DNA of 64,000 nucleotides, taken from positions 96,308-160,307 of the forward strand of contig NZ_JAUYRO010000095.1 in the NCBI RefSeq assembly GCF_030696805.1. Direction: 5' to 3'. The DNA comes from Methyloversatilis sp. Lineage in GTDB: Bacteria; Pseudomonadota; Gammaproteobacteria; Burkholderiales; Rhodocyclaceae. Shown piece after piece: positions 54,943 to 64,000 of the stretch. How positions within the stretch are numbered: position 1 is the first letter of the stretch; the number at the start of each line of letters is the position of its first letter. Made by a program: the position numbers and the translations under genes. Below the pieces are notes generated by a model. The model searched no databases. It was not told the origin of the DNA and saw nothing but the letters and a program-made list of their open reading frames with translations.

Positions 54943-55518
54943 ATGCTCGACCGGGAAGGGTATCGCCCGAACGTCGGCATCATCCTCATCAACGGGCGCA
55001 ATGAAGTCTTCTGGGGAAAGCGCATAGGCGAACACGCCTGGCAGTTTCCACAAGGAGGCATCAACCACGGTGAATCGCCCGAGCAGGCGATGTACCGCGA
55101 GCTCTGGGAAGAGTTGGGGCTACGTCCGCAGCATGTGCGTATCGTCGGGCGAACGCGCGACTGGCTTCGTTATGACGTGCCGCGCAATTGGGTGCGGCGC
55201 GAATGGCGCAGTGCGTACCGCGGCCAGAAGCAGATCTGGTATCTCTTGCGCATGGTGGGCCGCGACTGCGACGTCTGCCTGCGCGCCACCGATCATCCCG
55301 AATTCGACGCATGGCGATGGCACGACTACTGGATTCCGCTGGATTCGGTCATCGAGTTCAAGCGGCAGGTCTATCAGCAGGCGCTGACAGAACTGGCGCG
55401 GCTGGCCTTCCGGAATGCCCGCGCCAAAGGCTGCGCGAGCCATGGCGACGACGAGGAGCAGAAGGTGTCGCCCGTACCGGATGATTCAAGACCGGACTCC
55501 ATTTCGCCCGCGCCGTGA
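54943..55518 (+). CDS. rppH: RNA pyrophosphohydrolase
   Basis: [60 protein letters not shown]. Confidence 0.97.
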   Translation: MLDREGYRPNVGIILINGRNEVFWGKRIGEHAWQFPQGGINHGESPEQAMYRELWEELGLRPQHVRIVGRTRDWLRYDVPRNWVRREWRSAYRGQKQIWYLLRMVGRDCDVCLRATDHPEFDAWRWHDYWIPLDSVIEFKRQVYQQALTELARLAFRNARAKGCASHGDDEEQKVSPVPDDSRPDSISPAP

Positions 55519-55600
55519 GGGCGTCGAAGTTCGCCCGGCCGGTGCATGTTCTGCCGCAACCTGCGGAACCTCGTCCATGCAAGGACCCTCAATCGTTCAT

Positions 55601-56182
55601 ATGTTCACCAAAAACTATTTAGCTGCCGTACGTTGTGCTGCAGCAGTGATGCTGTGCCTCTCGATGACCGGCGCGGGTGCGCAGATCACCGACTGGCAGA
55701 AGCCGGAGCCCTATCGCGGGCAGGAAGCCGGAGAACCGGGCGAACTCAAGGAAGACGACTTTGCGTTGCCCGATGTTGCACAGGCGACGGACTGGGTCGA
55801 GTTCCACGTCGGTTCCGAGACGCGAAATCGCTATTTTGTCGCGCGTGCGAGTATCAGCGTGGGTAAGGATGAAGTGACGCGCTTCATTTCGCGTGTGCTG
55901 ACCGCGGGTGGTGCAGAGACTGTTTCGGTCGAAGGCATTCGCTGCGCAACAGCGGAACGGCGTCTGTACGCCCACCGCAGGGCAGGGGCGGGTTGGGTGA
56001 GTCCGCGTTCGGTGCAATGGTCGCCGGTCTATACCGGCAACCGCTTCAATGCCTATCACTACGCTCTGTTCGATGGTTTGATTTGCGCCGGCGATCGCCC
56101 GCAGAAACCATCTCAGGCGATCGAATTGATGGCGGCCAGCTTCAAGTCGCGGGTCGGAACGCCACTTACAGGCTATCGCTGA
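55601..56182 (+). CDS. CNP1-like exported protein
   Basis: Signal peptide; DDFALPDVAQATDWVEFHVGSETRNRYFVARASISVGKDEVTRFISRVLTAGGAETVSVEGIRC. Confidence 0.82.
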   Translation: MFTKNYLAAVRCAAAVMLCLSMTGAGAQITDWQKPEPYRGQEAGEPGELKEDDFALPDVAQATDWVEFHVGSETRNRYFVARASISVGKDEVTRFISRVLTAGGAETVSVEGIRCATAERRLYAHRRAGAGWVSPRSVQWSPVYTGNRFNAYHYALFDGLICAGDRPQKPSQAIELMAASFKSRVGTPLTGYR

Positions 56183-56805
56183 TGTTCCCGGATCGTCTGA
56201 TCATCGAGCTTGATCGCGCGTTGCGCACTCTGGCGGCACCCGCACGAACCACGCGTCCGATTCCCGGGGCCGAACTGCCTGAGCCCGACCTCGACGACGG
56301 CCAGCGTCTCCATGTCGGCGCCCTGATGCGCATCAACCACGTGGGTGAAATCTGTGCCCAGGCGCTTTATCAGGGGCAGGCGCTGACGTGCCGCGATCCG
56401 TCGGTTCGCGATGCGTTGCGTCAGGCGGCCATCGAGGAAACCGAACACCTGTGCTGGACTGCGTCGCGCATCGGCGAACTGGGCGCGCGGACCAGCCTGC
56501 TGAATCCGCTTTGGTACGGTGGTGCGCTGCTGGCAGGCGTTACCGCCGGACTGGTCGGCGACAAGTGGAATCTGGGTTTTCTGGTGGAAACAGAAAACCA
56601 GGTCGAGGCGCACCTTCAGGGGCATCTGGACCGCCTGCCCGCAGCTGACCAGAAATCATGGAGGCTGCTCGAGCAGATGCGGCAGGACGAGCGACAGCAT
56701 GCACGCGTAGCCGAAAAGCTGGGCGCTGCAGAGCTGCCGGCGCCCGTCCGGGCTGCGATGCGTGCGGCGTCGTCTGTAATGACCAGGCTGGCCTACCACG
56801 TCTGA
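56182..56805 (+). CDS. coq7: Demethoxyubiquinone monooxygenase
   Basis: MRINHVGEICAQALYQGQAL...AAIEETEHLCWTASRIGELGARTSLLNPLWYGGALLAG...QDERQHARVAEKLGA. Confidence 0.95.
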   Translation: MFPDRLIIELDRALRTLAAPARTTRPIPGAELPEPDLDDGQRLHVGALMRINHVGEICAQALYQGQALTCRDPSVRDALRQAAIEETEHLCWTASRIGELGARTSLLNPLWYGGALLAGVTAGLVGDKWNLGFLVETENQVEAHLQGHLDRLPAADQKSWRLLEQMRQDERQHARVAEKLGAAELPAPVRAAMRAASSVMTRLAYHV

Positions 56806-56817
56806 AGGCGCCTGTGA

Positions 56818-57240
56818 TCAGGCAGGTGTTTCGATGATTTCCCAGGTGTGTTCGATGCGCGCCGTCTGGCCGAGCATGATGGAAGCCGAACAATACTTCT
56901 CGGCAGACAGATGGATCGCGCGCTCAATCATTTCCGGTTTCAGTTGCCTGCCGCTGATCTTGAAGTGAAACCCGATTCGGGTGAACACCTTGGGATCTTC
57001 GGGAGCGCGGTCTGCCTTGAGTTCCACTTCGCAGCCGGTGACCGCTTGACGACTTTTCTTCAGTATCAGCATGACGTCGAAGGCTGTGCAGCCCCCGGTG
57101 CCGGCGAGCAGCAGTTCCATCGGCCTCGGTGCCATGTTGCGACCGCCGGCTTCCGGCGCGCCGTCCATGTTCAACATGTGGCCCGAGCCCGTCTCGGCCA
57201 CGAAGCTCACGCCGTCTAGCCACTTCACGACACATTCCAT
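56818..57240 (-). CDS. OsmC family protein
   Basis: MECVVKWLDGVSFVAETGSGHMLNMDGAPEAGGRNMAPRPMELLLAGTGGCTAFDVMLILKK...HLSAEKYCSASIMLG. Confidence 0.93.
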   Translation of the reverse strand: MECVVKWLDGVSFVAETGSGHMLNMDGAPEAGGRNMAPRPMELLLAGTGGCTAFDVMLILKKSRQAVTGCEVELKADRAPEDPKVFTRIGFHFKISGRQLKPEMIERAIHLSAEKYCSASIMLGQTARIEHTWEIIETPA

Positions 57241-57488
57241 CGCGTCTTCTCCTTTAAGAGCGCGTGATTGTAATGCGCAGACGCGACCAATCCGTCCGCA
57301 TCGGAATTGTTGCAATGCGTCACGGCCTGGGTGGTGATGCGAAGTAATCCGCATTTCCGTAGGGGTAATTCGTTGCCTTACGGTCAAGCGGGCTGTAACT
57401 TCATGAAATAAAAAGTTATTTAATGCAGTGGATCGGTGCTCGCCCGCGCGCTGGCTAAGCGGTGTTCCTTGTGCGATGCAAAAAATCC

Positions 57489-57517
57489 TTGCTTACGCGG
57501 ATCGGCTGGACAATAAT
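57489..57517 (+). promoter_or_regulatory. Putative sigma-70 promoter of the candidate sRNA
   Basis: TTGCTT-17 bp-AATAAT. Confidence 0.55.
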
Positions 57518-57523
57518 CAAGGC

Positions 57524-57650
57524 AAGTTTCGAGAACGATCGTTCACCTGCACCTGCTGCCAGTAGTGCGGTCGTTTCTCCGCAGGTGTCTCCTCCACCCT
57601 CCTCCTTTGGTGTGGATTTAGCGCGACTCAATGAGTCGCGCTTTTTTTAT
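57524..57650 (+). ncRNA. Candidate trans-acting sRNA (~125 nt) with CU-rich CUCCUCC motifs and strong intrinsic terminator
   Basis: Promoter-like -35/-10 upstream; ACCTGC...GCAGGT pairing; TCTCCTCC ACCCTCCTCCTTT in/near a CCACC...GGTGTGG loop; terminator AGCGCGACTC-AAT-GAGTCGCGCTTTTTTT. No ORF over 68 aa. Confidence 0.65.
57620..57648 (+). terminator. Rho-independent terminator
   Basis: AGCGCGACTC AAT GAGTCGCGCT TTTTTT, perfect 10-bp stem. Confidence 0.92.
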
Positions 57651-57664
57651 TCAGGCGTCGAGCA

Positions 57665-57693
57665 TTGACACGCCTGACTCCGCGGGCTATATT
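57665..57693 (+). promoter_or_regulatory. Sigma-70 promoter of rplM-rpsI
   Basis: TTGACA-17 bp-TATATT. Confidence 0.8.
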
Positions 57694-57739
57694 CGCCGGC
57701 TTTTGGGCGATCTGGCCCGAAATCATTGGGACGTTCGAG

Positions 57740-58168
57740 ATGAAAACCTTTTCAGCCAAGCCGCACGAAGTCGAGCGCGACTGGTATGTCGTCGATGCCT
57801 CTGACAAGGTGCTCGGGCGCCTGGCCAGCGAAATCGCACGCCGTCTGCGCGGCAAGCACAAGCCTGTATTTACGCCCCACGTCGATACTGGTGACTACAT
57901 TGTTGTCGTGAACGTCGAGAAGTTGCGCGTCACCGGGAACAAGGCAGAAGACAAGAAGTATTACCGCCACTCGGGATACCCGGGCGGTATCTACGAAACG
58001 AATTTCACCAAGCTGCAGCAGCGCTTCCCGGAGCGTGTTCTTGAGAAAGCAGTCAAGGGCATGCTTCCGAAGGGACCGCTAGGCTACGCAATGCTAAAGA
58101 AGCTGAAGTGCTACGCTGGTACGGATCATCCGCATACAGCGCAGCAGCCCAAAGCGCTGAATATCTGA
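57740..58168 (+). CDS. rplM: 50S ribosomal protein L13
   Basis: [68 protein letters not shown]. Confidence 0.98.
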   Translation: MKTFSAKPHEVERDWYVVDASDKVLGRLASEIARRLRGKHKPVFTPHVDTGDYIVVVNVEKLRVTGNKAEDKKYYRHSGYPGGIYETNFTKLQQRFPERVLEKAVKGMLPKGPLGYAMLKKLKCYAGTDHPHTAQQPKALNI

Positions 58169-58181
58169 GGACGGTCCGGTC

Positions 58182-58580
58182 ATGGCTTTCAACGTTGATT
58201 ACTATTACGGCACGGGACGGCGCAAGACTGCGGTTGCCCGCGTGTTCCTCCGTCCGGGCAAGGGCGCTTTTGTTGTAAACAACAAGCCGGTCGACGAGTT
58301 CTTCTCGCGCGAAACTGGACGCATGGTTGTCCGGCAGCCGCTTGAGCTGACCGAGCACATCAGCACATTCGACATCATGGTGAATGTGATCGGTGGTGGT
58401 GAATCCGGTCAGGCCGGTGCCGTTCGCCACGGCATCACCCGCGCGCTCATCGACTATGACGCAACGCTGAAGCCTGCACTCAGCAAAGCAGGGTTTGTTA
58501 CGCGCGATGCACGTGAAGTTGAGCGCAAGAAGGTTGGCTTTCACAAGGCACGTCGTCGCAAGCAATTCTCGAAGCGCTGA
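58182..58580 (+). CDS. rpsI: 30S ribosomal protein S9
   Basis: [34 protein letters not shown]...[17 protein letters not shown]. Confidence 0.98.
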   Translation: MAFNVDYYYGTGRRKTAVARVFLRPGKGAFVVNNKPVDEFFSRETGRMVVRQPLELTEHISTFDIMVNVIGGGESGQAGAVRHGITRALIDYDATLKPALSKAGFVTRDAREVERKKVGFHKARRRKQFSKR

Positions 58581-58603
58581 TTCGTCAGTCGCCGCATCCG
58601 GAG

Positions 58604-58630
58604 AAGGCCGCCTCGACAGCGGCCTTTTTC
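58604..58630 (+). terminator. Rho-independent terminator after rpsI
   Basis: AAGGCCGC-CTCGACA-GCGGCCTTTTTC. Confidence 0.88.
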
Positions 58631-58703
58631 GTTTCTGGCATCATGCAGCGTAGGCGGAGCGACCAGCTCGCTCCAGGCCGCATCCATTCAAAGGGGAATC
58701 GAG

Positions 58704-59735
58704 GTGGCAATCCGGGTTGGTATCGTTGGTGGAACGGGTTATACAGGCGTTGAACTGCTGCGCTTGCTGGCGCGACATCCAGACGTGGAACTGAAGGCGA
58801 TCACCTCTCGCGGCGATGCGGGCAAACCTGTGTCCGAGATGTTTCCAAGCCTGCGGGGGCACGTCGATCTGCGTTTTGCCGACCCTGTCGAGGCGGCGCT
58901 GGAAGACTGCAATGTGGTGTTCTTCGCCACACCGAACGGCATCGCCATGCAGCAGGTACCCGCTTTGCTGGCGGCAGGGGTGAAGGTGATCGATCTTGCT
59001 GCAGACTTCCGGCTAAAGGATGAAGCCGTCTGGGAGCAATGGTACGGCATGCCGCACGCCTGCCCTGACATCCTTGCTGAGGCGGTCTACGGCCTGCCGG
59101 AGGTGAACAGGGCGCAGATCCGTTCCGCACGCATCGTCGCAAACCCTGGCTGCTATCCGACTGCGGTGCAGCTTGGCTTCATTCCGCTGATCGAAGCTGG
59201 TGTGGTCGATCCTGCCGCTTTGATCGCCGACGCCAAGTCGGGCGTATCCGGTGCGGGGCGCAAGGCGGAAGTACACACGCTGTTTGCCGAAGCAGCGGAT
59301 AATTTTAAAGCGTATGGCGTCCCGGGCCACCGCCATTTGCCGGAAATCCGGCAGGGCCTCTCGAACGTAGCCGGCGATGAAGTCGGGTTGACCTTCGTGC
59401 CACATCTGACGCCACTGATTCGCGGTATTCACGCCACTCTGTATGGCCGCTTGCGCAAGGAGTGTGACCTGCAGGCGCTGTTTGAGGAGCGTTATGCCGA
59501 CGAGCGCTTCGTCGATGTCCTGCCGGCGGGCAGCCATCCTGAAACGCGTTCGGTCCGCGCATCCAATACCTGTCGTATCGCTGTTCATCGCCCACAGGGA
59601 GGCGATACGGTCGTGATACTGAGCGTAATCGATAACCTGGTGAAAGGTGCTGCGGGACAGGCGGTGCAGAACATGAACCTGATGTTCGGGTTCGATGAGT
59701 CGTGTGGACTAGAGCTCGTACCGGTCTTGCCGTAA
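58704..59735 (+). CDS. argC: N-acetyl-gamma-glutamyl-phosphate reductase
   Basis: [52 protein letters not shown]...[18 protein letters not shown]. Confidence 0.98.
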   Translation: MAIRVGIVGGTGYTGVELLRLLARHPDVELKAITSRGDAGKPVSEMFPSLRGHVDLRFADPVEAALEDCNVVFFATPNGIAMQQVPALLAAGVKVIDLAADFRLKDEAVWEQWYGMPHACPDILAEAVYGLPEVNRAQIRSARIVANPGCYPTAVQLGFIPLIEAGVVDPAALIADAKSGVSGAGRKAEVHTLFAEAADNFKAYGVPGHRHLPEIRQGLSNVAGDEVGLTFVPHLTPLIRGIHATLYGRLRKECDLQALFEERYADERFVDVLPAGSHPETRSVRASNTCRIAVHRPQGGDTVVILSVIDNLVKGAAGQAVQNMNLMFGFDESCGLELVPVLP

Positions 59736-60463
59736 AGGCGCGTCGATGGCGTTCGCGCCACGGCATCGCAGCCCGTCAGGTTGCGGTGCGTTCGAACGCG
59801 CCCTGGTATCTCAAAGTGCTTGCGGTCACGGGCGTCGTGGCGATTGTGCTGGTGTTTGCACAAGTGATTTTCGACGCTGGACGCGGCTGGGTGGGTCTGG
59901 ACATTTCTGGCATGCAGTCGGAGGCGCAATCGCTTCGCGAGCGCGTATCCGTGCTGGAAGGCGAGCTAGCTGGTGTTCGTCAGCAGGCCGATTCTGCACA
60001 CAGCACGTTGCAGATAGAGCGTAGCGCGCAGGAACAGCTGACGTCCCGTATTCGCTCCCTCGAAAGCGAAAACAGCCGCTTGCGCGAAGATATGCTGGTA
60101 TTCGAAAGTCTGGCCGGTTCATCCGGTGTAGAGCAGGGTTTCAAGATCAATCGATTGGTGCTTGAATCAGACGGCGAAGTCGGGCGTTATCGCTATCGCA
60201 TGCTGATTATCCGTCAGGGCGGCAAGCCCGACCGGGACGCCCTTGGGACCTACGAAATCGTTGCGACAATTGACCAACAGGGGCACGGTGCTAACATCAC
60301 GTTTCCGCACAAGCCCGGCGATGCATCGCACCGCGTCGCGTTCAGGCACTTCCAGCGCGTCGATGGTGTTATCACCCTGCCGGACGGCGCGCGGCTGAAA
60401 TCGATAGAAGTACGTTTTGTTCAGGACGGACAAATCAGGGCGCGCGCGACCGCAGCGGTCTGA
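59702..60463 (+). CDS. Membrane-anchored coiled-coil protein (DUF6776-like)
   Basis: Single TM ([23 protein letters not shown]), coiled coil, conserved C-terminal domain; between argC and bactofilin. Confidence 0.75.
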   Translation: MWTRARTGLAVKARRWRSRHGIAARQVAVRSNAPWYLKVLAVTGVVAIVLVFAQVIFDAGRGWVGLDISGMQSEAQSLRERVSVLEGELAGVRQQADSAHSTLQIERSAQEQLTSRIRSLESENSRLREDMLVFESLAGSSGVEQGFKINRLVLESDGEVGRYRYRMLIIRQGGKPDRDALGTYEIVATIDQQGHGANITFPHKPGDASHRVAFRHFQRVDGVITLPDGARLKSIEVRFVQDGQIRARATAAV

Positions 60464-60486
60464 GCACGCAACCTTTGGAGGACGGC

Positions 60487-60888
60487 ATGTTCGGAAAGAA
60501 GTCGAAAAAGCCCAGCAACCGAATAGACAGCCTGATCGGCGCCGGTACCCGAGTGGTCGGTGACGTACATTTCCGTGGCGGTCTGCGTATTGATGGTGAG
60601 GTGGTAGGCAATGTCCGAGCTGATGGGGATGAATCCAGCACGCTGGTACTGAGCGAACATGCGCGGATTGAGGGCGCTGTCTCCGTGACCCATGCCATGG
60701 TGAATGGCGTCGTCAACGGACCCATCGTGTCGTCGGAGTTTCTGGAGCTTCAGCCGCAGGCACGAATATCCGGCGATGTGGTCTATAACAGGCTGGAGGT
60801 GCATCTTGGTGCTATTGTCAAGGGGTTGCTGGAACATCAGAATGCGGCTCCGCGTGCGATTGAACTGAAGTTGGCCAGTGGAAGTTGA
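60487..60888 (+). CDS. Bactofilin family polymer-forming cytoskeletal protein
   Basis: IDSLIGAGTRVVGDVHFRGGLRIDGEVVGNVRAD...LVLSEHARIEGAVSVTHAMVNGVVNGPI beta-helix repeats. Confidence 0.94.
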   Translation: MFGKKSKKPSNRIDSLIGAGTRVVGDVHFRGGLRIDGEVVGNVRADGDESSTLVLSEHARIEGAVSVTHAMVNGVVNGPIVSSEFLELQPQARISGDVVYNRLEVHLGAIVKGLLEHQNAAPRAIELKLASGS

Positions 60889-60936
60889 ACTGGAACGAAC
60901 TTGTTTTGTAGTGCAGCAACCTTGGAGTGACGAAAC

Positions 60937-61287
60937 ATGAATGCAATGACCGAGATGCCGATGCCGCTGCTTTTTTCCGACAGTGCGGCAAACAAGGTTC
61001 AGGAGTTGATCCTCGAAGAGGGCAACCCTGACCTGAAGTTGCGCGTTTTCGTGTCGGGCGGTGGATGTTCCGGTTTCCAGTACGGCTTCACGTTCGATGA
61101 AGTGACCAACGAAGACGACACCGCGCTTGAAAAGAACGGTGTGACGCTGTTGATCGATCCGATGAGCTACCAGTACCTGGTTGGCGCAGAGATTGATTAC
61201 AGTGAAGGTCTCGAAGGTGCTCAGTTCGTGATCAAGAATCCGAACGCGACGTCGACTTGCGGTTGCGGCTCGTCTTTCTCAGTCTGA
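60937..61287 (+). CDS. erpA: Iron-sulfur cluster insertion protein ErpA
   Basis: [30 protein letters not shown]...[16 protein letters not shown]. Confidence 0.96.
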   Translation: MNAMTEMPMPLLFSDSAANKVQELILEEGNPDLKLRVFVSGGGCSGFQYGFTFDEVTNEDDTALEKNGVTLLIDPMSYQYLVGAEIDYSEGLEGAQFVIKNPNATSTCGCGSSFSV

Positions 61288-61303
61288 TTTTGCAAGCTGG
61301 TTT

Positions 61304-62392
61304 CTAGGCCGGCCACACGGCGCCCAGTATCCGGGGGCCGCGGGCACCGGTGACGTTCGGTACGTTGCCAGGCTCGCCGCGCAAGGTGCGCCGCGCAAGC
61401 CACGCGAACGCGAGCGATTCAACGCTGCCGGGCGCGACACCCCAGTGGGCGGTGCTGATGACCTGAGCTCTTGCATGGGCCTGCAGTCGGTTCACAAGAT
61501 GCGTGTTCAAGGCGCCACCGCCGCACACGGCGATCTCATCGGCGCTGAAACCGGCGGACGCCAGCGCCTGGCACACCGATATTGCGGTCAATTCCGCTAG
61601 GGTGGCCTGCACGTCCTCGGCGCGCTCGCTGCCCGTCAACAGCGAATCCAGCCAATCGAGATTGAACTGTTCTCGCCCACAGCTCTTTGGTGGCTGGCGT
61701 GCGAAGAACGGATGCGACAGCAACCCATCGAGCAGCTTCCGATCCACCTTCCCGCTTGCTGCCCACGCGCCATCGGAATCGTAGGGCAGCCCGCGCGCGC
61801 GCGCGATCCATCCGTCCATCAGCACATTGCCAGGGCCGCAGTCGAATCCGCGTACCGGCTCGCCCGGTGCCAGCAGCGTTACGTTCGACATGCCGCCGAT
61901 GTTCAGGACCACTCGCGATCGGGTTGCGTCGGAGAACAAGTGAGCGTGGAACGCCGGCACGAGCGGTGCGCCTTGTCCGCCTGCCGCTAAATCGCGCGTG
62001 CGGAAATCGGCGACCACGGCAATCCCGCTCAGCTCGGCCAGCAGCGAAGGTGCGTTGATCTGCAGTGTGTAGCCTTCCGCTGGCATGTGCCGGACGGTCT
62101 GGCCATGGCAGCCGATGGCGCTGACGCCTGCGGCAGACAGCCCGGCAGTAGCGAGCAGTTGGGAAACCAGATCGGCACTGATGTGGGCCAGCTCAATAGC
62201 TGCGCATTGCGATCGGCGTATTTCGTCCAGCCCGCTCGCGCACAATGCGGTCAGTTCATCGCGCAGCGTGATCGCGTAGGGCCGGTGTGCATGCGCCAGC
62301 TGGGCAGGCCGTTCAGCCGAAAAATCAACCAGTACCGCATCAATTCCGTCGAGGCTGGTGCCCGACATGATTCCGATGAACAGCTCCCTCAT
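61304..62392 (-). CDS. anmK: Anhydro-N-acetylmuramic acid kinase
   Basis: [24 protein letters not shown]...[11 protein letters not shown]...[12 protein letters not shown]...[13 protein letters not shown]. Confidence 0.97.
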   Translation of the reverse strand: MRELFIGIMSGTSLDGIDAVLVDFSAERPAQLAHAHRPYAITLRDELTALCASGLDEIRRSQCAAIELAHISADLVSQLLATAGLSAAGVSAIGCHGQTVRHMPAEGYTLQINAPSLLAELSGIAVVADFRTRDLAAGGQGAPLVPAFHAHLFSDATRSRVVLNIGGMSNVTLLAPGEPVRGFDCGPGNVLMDGWIARARGLPYDSDGAWAASGKVDRKLLDGLLSHPFFARQPPKSCGREQFNLDWLDSLLTGSERAEDVQATLAELTAISVCQALASAGFSADEIAVCGGGALNTHLVNRLQAHARAQVISTAHWGVAPGSVESLAFAWLARRTLRGEPGNVPNVTGARGPRILGAVWPA

Positions 62393-62500
62393 GAGCCTTC
62401 CCGTCGGCGCGGTCCCGCGCTTGCGATACCATCGCGCGATTTGCACGTCGGCCGGCCTGATCTGGGCCGACCGGCGTTTCTGGATAGCCGGAGTAAAGTC

Positions 62501-63706
62501 ATGTCAGATGTCGAACAAGCGTTGCACTGGATAAAGCGTGGCGTGGAAGAGTTGTTGCCCGAGGCTGATCTGGTGGAGAAGTTGAAGTCCGGGCGCCCGC
62601 TGAGGGTCAAGGCCGGCTTCGATCCTACAGCACCGGACCTGCATCTTGGGCACACGGTATTGCTGAACAAGCTGAAGCACTTTCAGGATCTCGGTCACCA
62701 CATCCTGTTCCTGATCAGCGACTTCACCGGCTCGATCGGTGACCCGACCGGCAAGAATGCGACCCGGCCCCCACTCAGTCGCGAACAGGTGCTTGCCAAT
62801 GCGCGCACCTATCAGGATCAGGTCGGCAAGATCCTTGACCCCGAGCGCCTGGAGGTTGTGTTCAATTCGACCTGGATGAACGAACTCGGCGCCGAGGGCA
62901 TGATCCGCCTCGCTTCGCGCCATACGGTGGCCAGGATGCTCGAGCGCGACGACTTTGCAAAGCGCTATGCCGGCAATCAGCCGATTGCCATCCACGAATT
63001 TCTTTATCCCCTTTGCCAGGGCTATGACTCGGTCGCATTGAAGGCCGATGTGGAGCTCGGCGGGACCGATCAGAAGTTCAACCTGCTTATGGGGCGAGAG
63101 CTCCAGAAGCAGTGCGGGCAGCCGCAGCAGGTTGTACTCATGATGCCGCTGCTTGAAGGGCTGGATGGCGTCAACAAGATGTCCAAGTCCCTTGGCAACT
63201 ATATCGGTGTATCGGAGCCCCCCAACGAGATCTTCGGCAAAGTGATGTCGGTGTCCGATAGGCTGATGTGGCGCTACTTCGAGCTGTTGTCGTTCCGCAG
63301 CAGTGCCGAGATCGAAGCGCTGCAGGCAGAGACTCGGGCGGGTCGCAATCCGCGCGACGCGAAAGTGATGTTGGCGAAGGAGATCGTTGCGCGCTTCCAT
63401 GGCGCGCCCGCGGCTGACGCTGCGCTGCAAGATTTCGAAACGCGGTTCCGGCAAGGCGGTGTACCGGATGATTTGCCGGAGGTGATGCTTCAGGCGCCGC
63501 CATCCGGTTTGCCGATTGCCCAGGCGTTGAAGTCTGCTGGGCTCACGGGAACGACATCGGAGGCGCTGCGCATGATCGAGCAAGGCGGTGTACGTCTCGA
63601 CGGCGAGAAGGCATCCGATCGCGGCCTGTTGCTTGCCGCGGGGACAAACGTGGTGGCGCAGGTCGGCAAGCGAAAATTCTGCAGGATCATTGTCGGCCAG
63701 GGATGA
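62501..63706 (+). CDS. tyrS: Tyrosyl-tRNA synthetase
   Basis: [51 protein letters not shown]...[22 protein letters not shown]-terminal S4 domain. Confidence 0.98.
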   Translation: MSDVEQALHWIKRGVEELLPEADLVEKLKSGRPLRVKAGFDPTAPDLHLGHTVLLNKLKHFQDLGHHILFLISDFTGSIGDPTGKNATRPPLSREQVLANARTYQDQVGKILDPERLEVVFNSTWMNELGAEGMIRLASRHTVARMLERDDFAKRYAGNQPIAIHEFLYPLCQGYDSVALKADVELGGTDQKFNLLMGRELQKQCGQPQQVVLMMPLLEGLDGVNKMSKSLGNYIGVSEPPNEIFGKVMSVSDRLMWRYFELLSFRSSAEIEALQAETRAGRNPRDAKVMLAKEIVARFHGAPAADAALQDFETRFRQGGVPDDLPEVMLQAPPSGLPIAQALKSAGLTGTTSEALRMIEQGGVRLDGEKASDRGLLLAAGTNVVAQVGKRKFCRIIVGQG

Positions 63707-63812
63707 GCCGTTAGTCCGCTGATCGAACGAGGGATTTTTATACGTTTGTCGTGTTGCATCGGAGTGGCGTGGGTCCGATGCGAAAAATATTCAGGATTCT
63801 TTCGAAAAGGTA

Positions 63813-63840
63813 TTGACGGCCTTTCGATTATCCGTAGAAT
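63813..63840 (+). promoter_or_regulatory. rRNA operon sigma-70 promoter
   Basis: TTGACG-16 bp-TAGAAT followed by GC-rich discriminator GCGC, A/T-rich sequence upstream. Confidence 0.8.
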
Positions 63841-63867
63841 GCGCACCTCTCGTTGCTCAGCAGCGAA

Positions 63868-63877
63868 GCTCTTTAAA
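63868..63877 (+). promoter_or_regulatory. boxA antitermination element of rRNA leader
   Basis: GCTCTTTAAA within the leader ...AGCGAAGCTCTTTAAAAACACAAACAGCCGATAGGTGTGGGCA..., typical of betaproteobacterial rrn leaders. Confidence 0.85.
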
Positions 63878-64000
63878 AACACAAACAGCCGATAGGTGTG
63901 GGCACGGCATGGTTGTAACGGCGTGTGGATGTCGTTTCGGGGCAACCTGGGGTGATGGAGATACGCATGACAACTAAATTGAAGTGCTCATACGAATCAA

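Overview
64 kb chromosomal segment of a high-GC betaproteobacterium (Rhodocyclales/Burkholderiales-like; lineage is inferred from gene content and gene order only). It is almost entirely protein-coding core genome: metK, dapF, rlmI, dksA, hslVU, dsbB, ndh, moeB/thiF, ctpA, envC, gpmA, grxC, secB, gpsA, trmL, comF, bioBC, msrPQ, engB, hemB, argB, aspS, pilBCD, ffh, proS, rppH, coq7, rplM-rpsI, argC, bactofilin, erpA, anmK, tyrS. It ends in the promoter and boxA leader of an rRNA operon whose 16S gene starts beyond the window. No CRISPR array, tRNA, intact IS element or prophage was seen. The accessory or unusual items are: (i) a secreted guanyl-RNase/barstar pair between aspS and nudB; (ii) an extracellular phosphatase/nuclease/PEP-CTERM cluster (26.9-32.7 kb); (iii) two candidate small RNAs with CU-rich, anti-Shine-Dalgarno-like loops, one antisense to the hemB upstream region (resembling the described anti-hemB RNA) and one free-standing upstream of rplM with its own promoter and terminator; (iv) an 83-bp hairpin-bearing direct repeat between a DUF484 gene and rlmI; (v) a G-quadruplex-capable 7-bp tandem repeat; (vi) an orphan LuxR-type regulator whose receiver has lost the phospho-acceptor Asp; (vii) a DksA lacking three of four zinc-finger cysteines next to a ZnuD-like receptor; (viii) a decayed MFS transporter remnant. 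All identifications come from reading protein motifs; no database search was run.
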